A DNA stretch of 10,139 nt. Source: Lentisphaerota bacterium. GTDB taxonomy: Bacteria > Verrucomicrobiota > Lentisphaeria > Oligosphaerales > JAFGRS01. The stretch is from assembly GCA_012514865.1 (NCBI GenBank), contig JAAYZO010000566.1, forward strand, positions 1-10,139, given 5' to 3'. The position numbers were made by a program, and so were the translations under genes. Shown in pieces: positions 5,490 through 10,139 of the stretch. Below the pieces are notes generated by a model. The model saw nothing but the letters and a program-made list of their open reading frames with translations. It searched no databases and was not told where the DNA came from. Position 1 is the first letter of the stretch. Each line of letters starts with the position of its first letter.

Positions 5490-8330
5490 GTGATCAAGGC
5501 ATTCGGCAGTTCCTGGCTGGCCGCCTCGTCGCTGGCGGCCCTGGCAGCCGGTGCGGCGGTGCCGGTGTCGCATCCGGTCTTCCCGGCCGCCCCGATGACC
5601 GCGGCGCAGCGCACCGAGGCGCGCGCCGCGGCGGCGGCGGTGCTGGCCATGACCCCGGCCGAGATCGACCGTTGGATCGTGCTCAAGAGCAGCTTCGACA
5701 TGGTCGCCTGCCCGCACTGCGAGTGGCCGGGCGGCCGACGCGACCGCAAGGACTACTGGCGCTGGAGCCCGGACCGACCGGACGAGCTGCACTGCACGCA
5801 CTGCGGCATCACCTACCCCGACCCGCGCTACCCGCTCTCGGCCGTGCAGGAGACCGTCGACCCCACCGGCCAGGTGCAGCGCTTCCCCTACTACCCCGGC
5901 AAGGACGGCTACCGCTACTACCTGGAAGGCCGTCTGGACAACCTGCGCAAGCAGCACCTCGAGGGCCAGGCGCTCCGGCTGGCGCGGCTCTACGCCGCCA
6001 CCGGTGAGGCGTCCTGCGCCCGCCAGGCCGCCGTCCTCCTCGAGCGCTTCGCGCGCGCCTACCCGCACTACAACCCGCAGATCTCGCGCTGCCCCGGCAG
6101 CCCGCGGCTCCTGGAGATGCCCATCCTGCAGCCCGCCGAGGACGGCCTCGTCACGGTGCCGCCCTTCGGCAAGGGCAGCCCCGGCCGCGACGACGGCGCG
6201 TACTACCCCTACTGGTCCAACCGCCGCGGCGACGGCTGGAACGGCTGGTTCTACTCCGAGATGCCCATCGGCCTCGCCTATGCCTTCGACGCCATCGCCG
6301 CCAGCCCCGAGCTGGACCGCCTGAGCGCGGACCTCGGCCGCGATGTGCGCGCCGCCATCCGCGGCTTCCTGCGCGACACCGCCAACTACGCCCGAAGCTA
6401 CCCGCCCTATGCCGGCAACATGGACCCGAGCCTCATCCAGGGCTTCGCGGTCATCGGCCGCGTCATCGGCGAGCCCGAGCTGGTGCATGACGCCCTGCGA
6501 CGACTGCAGCTCATCCTCGACCTGCGCTTCTACCCGGATGGCAACTGGGAAGAGGGCGCGCCCTCGTACCACGCCCAGACCGTCGCCGGGCTGCGCGCGG
6601 CGGTGCAGGGACCGCTCAAGGGCTACTCCGACCCGCCCGGCTATGTCGGCCGCGACGACGGCCGGCACCTCGAGACTCTCGATATCGGCAAGGATCTGCC
6701 CTGGCTCGGCGAGACCGCCCGGGCCCTCGAGGCCATGACCCTGCCCAACGGCGCCCACGTCGGCAGCCACGACACCTGGTCGCCGACGACGAACGGCCGG
6801 GCGCTGCCACGGCCGCCCGCCGCGCCGATGCCATCGCATCTGCACTGGGGCATGGGGCACGCCATCCTGGGCACCGGCCAGCAGGACACCGGCACCCAGG
6901 TGCACCTGCACTTCAGCGGCGGCTACGGCCACCAGCACGCCGACACCCTCAACCTCATCCTCTTCGCCAAAGGCCAGGAACTCGTTGCCGACCTCGGCTA
7001 CACCCACACCGTCCTGGCGCCCTACGTCCGGGGCTCGCTGGCCCACAACCTGGTCGTGGTCGACGAGGCCGACCAGCGCACCGGCGGCACCGCGCCGCCT
7101 GCCGACGGCCGCCTCGTCGCCAGCGCCCGCCTGGGCCGGGCCGTGCAGTTCGTCGAAGCCGGCGGCGAGGGCGCCTACCCGGACCGCACCCGGCTCTACC
7201 GCCGCGCCGTCGCGCTCATCGCCGGACCCGACGGACAGGACTACGTCCTCGATGTCTTCCGCGTCCTCGGCGGCCGCCGACACGACTGGGTCCTGCACGG
7301 CTCAGCCGATGTCGATATGAGCCTCCACAGCACCCGGCCCTCCCGACCGCACCCGGCCAGCCTCCTGCCGCCGGGCACGACGTTTACACTCTGGCCCAAC
7401 GAGTACGGCCAGAACCGTCAGGGGAAAGCCAACCTCTCCTACGGCCTCTTCCGGAATCTCGCCCGCGGCACCGCCGACGACACCGTGGCGGTCACCATGA
7501 CCACCGGCGACGGCATCGGAGTCGCCACCACCCTGCTCGGCCTGAACGGCGCGGCCGTGTTCACCGGTGAGCTGCCGTCGATGCGGCGCGCCTGCGAGGA
7601 CAGCTCGCGCGTCCTCGACTACTGGAGACCGACGGTGATGGTCCGCCGCGACGGCGACGACCTGCAGTCGGTCTTCACCGCAGTGCACCAGCCCATCGAT
7701 GCCGCGACGCGACGCCTCGCGGTGGAGCGCCTCGCGGCCGCCAGCGACGACGCCCTGGCGGTGGCCATCCGGGTCGAGGGTGACGGCTTCACCGATATCC
7801 ACCTCTGCGGCGCCGGCCAGACGACGCGGTGGCATCTCCCCGCGCTGGCTCTGGAGGCCGTCGGGCGTTACGCCTTTGTGCGTCTCGTCGACGACCGCCT
7901 CGAGGCCATGGGCCTCGCCGACGGCGCCGCCCTCACCTGCCGCGGCCAGGCCCTCGACGTCCGGCCGGGCCAGGTCGTGGAGGTCCAGAGCACGCGCGCC
8001 GATGAACAGCAGCCCGAGCGCTGGGCGCTCGTCGTCCGCGAACGCCTCGCGCCGCGGCCGGCCGACCTCGAGGAACGCGTCGTCGTCCGCTTCGCCGACG
8101 GCATGACCTACGGCCTGCATCTGGCCGCCATCGTGGACGAGGGCGAGGGCTCGGCCCTGCATCTCAGGCACCGGCCGGGCTTCACCATCGACCCCGATGG
8201 CACCACCCGCATGACCCACCACCCGCGACGCACCACCCCGACACGCCCGGAATGCACCCTCCCCGGCGGCGGCGTCTGGGAACGTCAGCCCGAGGACACG
8301 CCCCGGACTCCGGCCAACCGGAACCTGTGA
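5490..8330 (+). CDS. Secreted heparinase II/III-family polysaccharide lyase
   Basis: The 946-aa protein probably cleaves uronic-acid-containing polysaccharide by beta-elimination outside the cytoplasm. The frame is open back to 5187, but GTG 5490 has GGGAG 7 nt upstream, and the protein then opens with a Lys and an Ala-rich hydrophobic stretch resembling a signal peptide (about 1-33). A four-cysteine zinc-ribbon-like motif follows: C74-x2-C77 and C102-x2-C105. An alpha-toroid-like helical region spans about 110-430 and includes GNWEEGAPSYH with Tyr360-His361, the usual place of the catalytic Tyr. The Hep_II_III beta domain starts near 455 and carries GHQHADTLNLIL (His481, His483, Asp485), an ADLGYTH strand and AHNLVVVD with His519-Asn520. 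The C-terminal ~300 residues look beta-rich and end in a basic Pro/Thr tail. At 946 aa it is longer than typical 600-770-aa enzymes. The exact substrate (heparin, alginate, other) cannot be read from sequence. Confidence 0.88.
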   Translation: MIKAFGSSWLAASSLAALAAGAAVPVSHPVFPAAPMTAAQRTEARAAAAAVLAMTPAEIDRWIVLKSSFDMVACPHCEWPGGRRDRKDYWRWSPDRPDELHCTHCGITYPDPRYPLSAVQETVDPTGQVQRFPYYPGKDGYRYYLEGRLDNLRKQHLEGQALRLARLYAATGEASCARQAAVLLERFARAYPHYNPQISRCPGSPRLLEMPILQPAEDGLVTVPPFGKGSPGRDDGAYYPYWSNRRGDGWNGWFYSEMPIGLAYAFDAIAASPELDRLSADLGRDVRAAIRGFLRDTANYARSYPPYAGNMDPSLIQGFAVIGRVIGEPELVHDALRRLQLILDLRFYPDGNWEEGAPSYHAQTVAGLRAAVQGPLKGYSDPPGYVGRDDGRHLETLDIGKDLPWLGETARALEAMTLPNGAHVGSHDTWSPTTNGRALPRPPAAPMPSHLHWGMGHAILGTGQQDTGTQVHLHFSGGYGHQHADTLNLILFAKGQELVADLGYTHTVLAPYVRGSLAHNLVVVDEADQRTGGTAPPADGRLVASARLGRAVQFVEAGGEGAYPDRTRLYRRAVALIAGPDGQDYVLDVFRVLGGRRHDWVLHGSADVDMSLHSTRPSRPHPASLLPPGTTFTLWPNEYGQNRQGKANLSYGLFRNLARGTADDTVAVTMTTGDGIGVATTLLGLNGAAVFTGELPSMRRACEDSSRVLDYWRPTVMVRRDGDDLQSVFTAVHQPIDAATRRLAVERLAAASDDALAVAIRVEGDGFTDIHLCGAGQTTRWHLPALALEAVGRYAFVRLVDDRLEAMGLADGAALTCRGQALDVRPGQVVEVQSTRADEQQPERWALVVRERLAPRPADLEERVVVRFADGMTYGLHLAAIVDEGEGSALHLRHRPGFTIDPDGTTRMTHHPRRTTPTRPECTLPGGGVWERQPEDTPRTPANRNL

Positions 8331-8349
8331 CGGCCCCGTGACAGACAGG

Positions 8350-8398
8350 CCCGAAACCGAAAGAAATCCCCAAGGACTCCATGCCGTAGTCCTTGGGG
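8350..8398 (-). terminator. Intrinsic terminator of the tRNA-Thr gene
   Basis: Read on the minus strand, an 11-bp perfect stem (CCCCAAGGACT, 8398-8388, with AGTCCTTGGGG, 8378-8368) encloses a 9-nt loop. It is followed by ATTTCTTTCGGTTT, a T-rich tail. It lies 13 nt after the tRNA 3' end. On the plus strand the same stem is not followed by T, so it serves the tRNA better than the converging heparinase gene, though it may also stabilise the heparinase mRNA end. Confidence 0.8.
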
Positions 8399-8411
8399 CT
8401 GAGGGTCACGA

Positions 8412-8487
8412 TGGAGCCAGCTGCCGGACTCGAACCGGCGACCGCCTGATTACAAATCAAGTGCTCTACCAACTGAGCTAAGCTGGC
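8412..8487 (-). tRNA. tRNA-Thr, anticodon TGT (UGU)
   Basis: The reverse strand folds as a full 76-nt tRNA with encoded CCA. The acceptor stem is GCCAGCT with AGCTGGC and discriminator U. The D arm is of GCTCAGTTGGTAGAGC type. The anticodon stem CTTGA/TCAGG closes the loop TTTGTAA, so positions 34-36 are TGT and read ACA and probably ACG threonine codons. The T arm is GCCGG-TTCGAGT-CCGGC. It is a single gene with its own promoter and terminator, and converges with the heparinase gene. Its anticodon does not start with A, so it is not a MiaA target class (those read UNN codons). Confidence 0.98.
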
Positions 8488-8499
8488 CTGACTGCCTGT

Positions 8500-8505
8500 A
8501 CTATA
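8500..8505 (-). promoter_or_regulatory. -10 box of the tRNA-Thr promoter
   Basis: On the minus strand TATAGT (8505-8500) ends 12 nt before the first base of the tRNA, which puts initiation a few bases upstream of the mature 5' end. The -35 region is GC-rich and weak (a TCTGGC-like hexamer about 18 bp further upstream). Confidence 0.55.
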
Positions 8506-8636
8506 GCCAGCGCTCACCGCGCCGCCAGACGCCCCCCCGAAGGGAACAGGACTGCTTCGACACCACGTCGGCGGTCGCCCTGGACGGGTGCCGGAACCGG
8601 ATGGCGCAGCCGCCCGGCCGTGGGCGGAAGGTCCAC

Positions 8637-8665
8637 TTGACTTCAGACCCGGCGCCGCCTAGTGT
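8637..8665 (+). promoter_or_regulatory. Sigma70-type promoter for the glsB-like/ypfJ-like pair
   Basis: TTGACT (8637-8642) matches the -35 consensus at 5 of 6 positions. It is followed by 17 bp and TAGTGT (8660-8665), a 4-of-6 -10 box. The predicted start near 8672 gives a leader of about 145 nt to GTG 8818. Confidence 0.6.
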
Positions 8666-8817
8666 TGATCTGTGGCCCGGGTCAGCGGCGACCTCAGGGG
8701 TACCGCCGCCGCCCTCGTCCCGGGCGTGCCGATCGACTCGAATCCTGCGTCCTGTCGTGGCGGCGGTGTGCCGCCGGTCCCGTTGTGTCGGTGCTGCTGC
8801 TGATGGAGGATCCTGCC

Positions 8818-9072
8818 GTGGGAATCTTCTCGTGGATCGTGATGGGGCTGTTGGCCGGTATCGTGGCGAAGATCCTCATGCCGGGCAAGGACCCGGGCGG
8901 GCTGATCGTCACCACCCTCCTCGGCATCGCCGGGGCCTTCGTCGGCGGCTTCATCGGCTCACGTCTCGGCCTGGGGACGCTGTCGGGTTTCAGCCTGGGG
9001 ACCTTCCTGCTGTCGACGGGCGGCGCGGTGGTCCTGCTGATCGCCTACCGCGTCGTCAGGGGTCGCAAATAG
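8818..9072 (+). CDS. GlsB/YeaQ/YmgE family small membrane protein
   Basis: The 84-aa protein is mostly hydrophobic and glycine-rich, with three membrane helices at about residues 3-21, 28-48 and 58-80 and a basic end (RVVRGRK). The stretch PGKDPGGLIVTTLLGIAGAFVGG after helix 1 is the hallmark of the transglycosylase-associated/GlsB family. Members are general-stress and stationary-phase membrane proteins of unclear biochemical role; the name 'transglycosylase-associated' is historical. GTG 8818 is chosen because GGAGG (8805-8809) lies 8 nt upstream and the family's N-terminus begins exactly here. It is followed after 27 nt by the zinc peptidase gene and is probably co-transcribed with it. Confidence 0.92.
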   Translation: MGIFSWIVMGLLAGIVAKILMPGKDPGGLIVTTLLGIAGAFVGGFIGSRLGLGTLSGFSLGTFLLSTGGAVVLLIAYRVVRGRK

Positions 9073-9092
9073 CCCTTCGGGCTCAAGGGAGG
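9071..9092 (+). promoter_or_regulatory. Overlapping hairpins at the ribosome binding site of the zinc peptidase gene
   Basis: Two mutually exclusive short hairpins occupy the 27-nt spacer. One pairs 9071-9075 (AGCCC) with 9079-9083 (GGGCT). The other pairs 9073-9077 (CCCTT) with 9085-9089 (AAGGG), which is part of the Shine-Dalgarno GGGAGG at 9087-9092. The second would hide the ribosome binding site. Stems are only 5 bp, so any regulatory effect is speculative. Confidence 0.3.
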
Positions 9093-9099
9093 CACAGCC

Positions 9100-9951
9100 A
9101 TGCGCTGGAAAGGCAGACGGCAGAGCGCCAACGTCGAGGACCGGCGCGGCATGTCGAGAGGCCGGGTGGCCGTCGGCGGCGGTCTGGGCACCCTGGCCAT
9201 CGCCCTGATTGTGATGTTCCTCGGCGGCGACCCCAAGCAGGTCATGCAGGCCCTCCAGCAGGCCCAGCCGACCACCGCCCAGCCGGCCCAGCCCCTGAGT
9301 GCCGAAGAGCAGGAGCTGACCGAGTTCGTCAGTGTCATCCTGGCCGACACCGAAGATGTCTGGAATGCCCTCTTCCAGCAGATGGGCAAGACCTACCGCG
9401 AGCCCAAGCTGGTGATCTTCAGCGGCGCCGTGCAGTCCGCCTGCGGCTTTGCGGAGTCGGCCACAGGGCCCTTCTACTGCTCCGGTGACGACGCCGTCTA
9501 CATCGACCTCCGCTTCTTTCAGGACATGCAGAAGCAGCTCGAGGCACACGGCGACTTCGCCTGGGCCTACGTCATCGCCCACGAAGTCGGGCACCACGTG
9601 CAGAACCTCCTCGGCACCATGCAGACGATGCAGTCACTGCAGCGCGGCCGCAGCCAGGAGGAGGCCAATCGCCTGCTGGTGCGCCTGGAGCTCCAGGCCG
9701 ACTTCCTGGCCGGGGTCTGGGCACACCACGCCCAGCGCACCAAGGACATCCTCGAGGCGGGCGATATCGAGGAGGGCCTCAACGCCGCCGCCGCGGTCGG
9801 CGACGACCGCATCATGAAACGCTCCCAGGGCTACGTCGTCCCGGATGCCTTCACCCACGGCACCTCGGAACAGCGCGTGCGCTGGTTCACCCTGGGCTTC
9901 AAGACCGGCGACCTCAGCCTGGGCGACACCTTCGCCGCCAAGGCGCTGTAG
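9100..9951 (+). CDS. ypfJ: Membrane-anchored zinc metallopeptidase, YpfJ/KPN_00809 family
   Basis: The 283-aa protein belongs to the neutral zinc metallopeptidase family (Pfam zn_peptidase). A basic N-terminus with the typical MRWKGRRQSxNVEDRRG start precedes one membrane helix (about 22-42). A Gln/Pro/Ala-rich linker spans about 46-68. The catalytic domain contains the zinc motif H161-E162-V163-G164-H165-H166 and a downstream LELQADFLAGVW segment, where Glu197 is a likely third zinc ligand. Cys115 and Cys127 (ACGFAESATGPFYC) flank a conserved loop and probably form a disulfide, consistent with an extracytoplasmic domain. The C-terminus keeps the family pattern GTSEQRVRWFTLGFKTGD. ATG 9100 has GGGAGG 7 nt upstream. 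Length is typical (about 285). The physiological substrate of this family is not established. Confidence 0.93.
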   Translation: MRWKGRRQSANVEDRRGMSRGRVAVGGGLGTLAIALIVMFLGGDPKQVMQALQQAQPTTAQPAQPLSAEEQELTEFVSVILADTEDVWNALFQQMGKTYREPKLVIFSGAVQSACGFAESATGPFYCSGDDAVYIDLRFFQDMQKQLEAHGDFAWAYVIAHEVGHHVQNLLGTMQTMQSLQRGRSQEEANRLLVRLELQADFLAGVWAHHAQRTKDILEAGDIEEGLNAAAAVGDDRIMKRSQGYVVPDAFTHGTSEQRVRWFTLGFKTGDLSLGDTFAAKAL

Positions 9952-9968
9952 AGCCACCCGCGTCGGGC

Positions 9969-10020
9969 CGGCAGGCCGCGCGCCCACGGTGCGCGCGGGC
10001 CGCGGCACCGGGGCCTGCCG
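9969..10020. repeat. Nested inverted repeat downstream of the zinc peptidase gene
   Basis: An outer 9-bp pair (CGGCAGGCC 9969-9977 with GGCCTGCCG 10012-10020) encloses an inner 8-bp pair (CCGCGCGC 9976-9983 with GCGCGCGG 9991-9998) that overlaps the outer arm by two bases. It begins 17 nt after the stop at 9951. No U-tract follows, so it could act as a Rho-associated or mRNA 3'-end structure, or be a REP-like palindromic element. Confidence 0.5.
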
Positions 10021-10022
10021 CA

Positions 10023-10040
10023 AAGCGACCCAAGCGACCC
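10023..10040. repeat. Two tandem copies of a 9-bp unit (AAGCGACCC)
   Basis: AAGCGACCC occurs twice head to tail, followed by a degenerate third copy (AAGGGACTC). It precedes a 7-bp inverted repeat, GGGACTC (10043-10049) with GAGTCCC (10086-10092). That repeat's second arm overlaps the start of the terminal 9-bp array. Confidence 0.6.
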
Positions 10041-10087
10041 AAGGGACTCCAGGAAGGGATCCCCGCGGCGCCCCGCGTGACGCCAGA

Positions 10088-10139
10088 GTCCCCGCTGTCC
10101 CCGCTGTCCCCGCTGTCCCCGCTGTCCCCGCTGTCCCCG
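10088..10139. repeat. Tandem array of a 9-bp unit (GTCCCCGCT), truncated by the window end
   Basis: Perfect copies of GTCCCCGCT run from 10088 to the last base, 52 nt or about 5.8 units with no mismatch. The complementary strand reads GGGGACAGC. The unit length is a multiple of three, so it would keep any frame open (Val-Pro-Ala, Ser-Pro-Leu or Ser-Gly-Asp type repeats). No start or ribosome binding site is attached, so I call it a noncoding minisatellite. The true copy number is unknown because the array continues to the edge. Confidence 0.9.

Larger units (their letters stand above)
8488..8817. other. Intergenic region between tRNA-Thr and glsB-like gene
   Basis: This stretch of 330 bp holds the tRNA promoter at its left end, a run of seven C (8531-8537), a plus-strand promoter near 8637-8665 and about 145 nt of leader for the small membrane protein gene. 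A frame on the plus strand is open from 8662 into that gene, but the part before 8818 does not look like the family and lacks a ribosome binding site. I see no other gene here. Confidence 0.5.

Noticed and set aside
5337..7298. 653-codon open frame on the minus strand opposite the heparinase gene
   Set aside because: It is a Val/Gly/Ala/Asp-rich shadow frame produced by GC-biased codons of the real plus-strand gene, whose product has clear family motifs; no ribosome binding site or domain supports it.
10088..10139. CRISPR array at the window end
   Set aside because: Units are 9 bp, identical and directly adjacent with no spacers; this is a minisatellite, not repeat-spacer structure.

Overview
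This is a high-GC bacterial window, roughly two-thirds G+C with strongly GC-biased third codon positions. It carries about seven complete protein genes, one gene fragment at the left edge, one tRNA gene and a tandem-repeat array cut off by the right edge. Taxonomy is inference only. A chromosomal c-di-AMP cyclase operon, a rhomboid protease of the type with a long insertion before the catalytic serine, a MiaA variant reading GTGKD, and a large zinc-ribbon heparinase-type polysaccharide lyase together suggest a high-GC member of the PVC/FCB side of the tree (for example Lentisphaerota/Kiritimatiellota-like or Hydrogenedentota-like). No marker here settles the phylum.

Layout. Positions 1-116 are probably the C-terminus of an unidentified gene, followed by a small hairpin. 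A rhomboid intramembrane serine protease (163-1203, +) comes next. It converges with a three-gene minus-strand operon transcribed from 4353 down to 1466: diadenylate cyclase cdaA, a YbbR-domain partner (cdaR-like) and miaA. These genes are separated by 3 bp and a 4-bp GTGA overlap. A good sigma70-type promoter (GTGACA, 17 bp, TATAGT, at 4436-4464) lies in front of the operon. Its leader holds three 15-nt imperfect repeats.

Positions 4354-4857 form a divergent regulatory region. On the other side an unrecognised 176-aa protein (4858-5388, +) is followed by a secreted heparinase II/III-family protein of 946 aa (5490-8330, +). A tRNA-Thr(UGU) gene sits on the minus strand (8412-8487) with its own -10 box and an intrinsic terminator. 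Then a plus-strand pair encodes a GlsB/YeaQ/YmgE small membrane protein (8818-9072) and a YpfJ-type membrane-anchored zinc metallopeptidase (9100-9951). The window ends in a large inverted repeat and about 5.8 copies of a 9-bp tandem repeat.

How it fits together: CdaA and its YbbR partner make and tune c-di-AMP, a second messenger tied to envelope and potassium homeostasis. MiaA modifies A37 of tRNAs reading UNN codons, and its place in the same transcript is the most interesting context here. The rhomboid, GlsB and YpfJ genes are envelope or membrane housekeeping, and the heparinase-like enzyme points to use of uronic-acid polysaccharides. I did not find a convincing undescribed multi-gene system. 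The most worthwhile leads are the cdaA-ybbR-miaA operon with its repeated leader, the D-G-G variant of the cyclase motif, the unknown 176-aa protein with a 200-nt leader, and the repeat array at the right edge.
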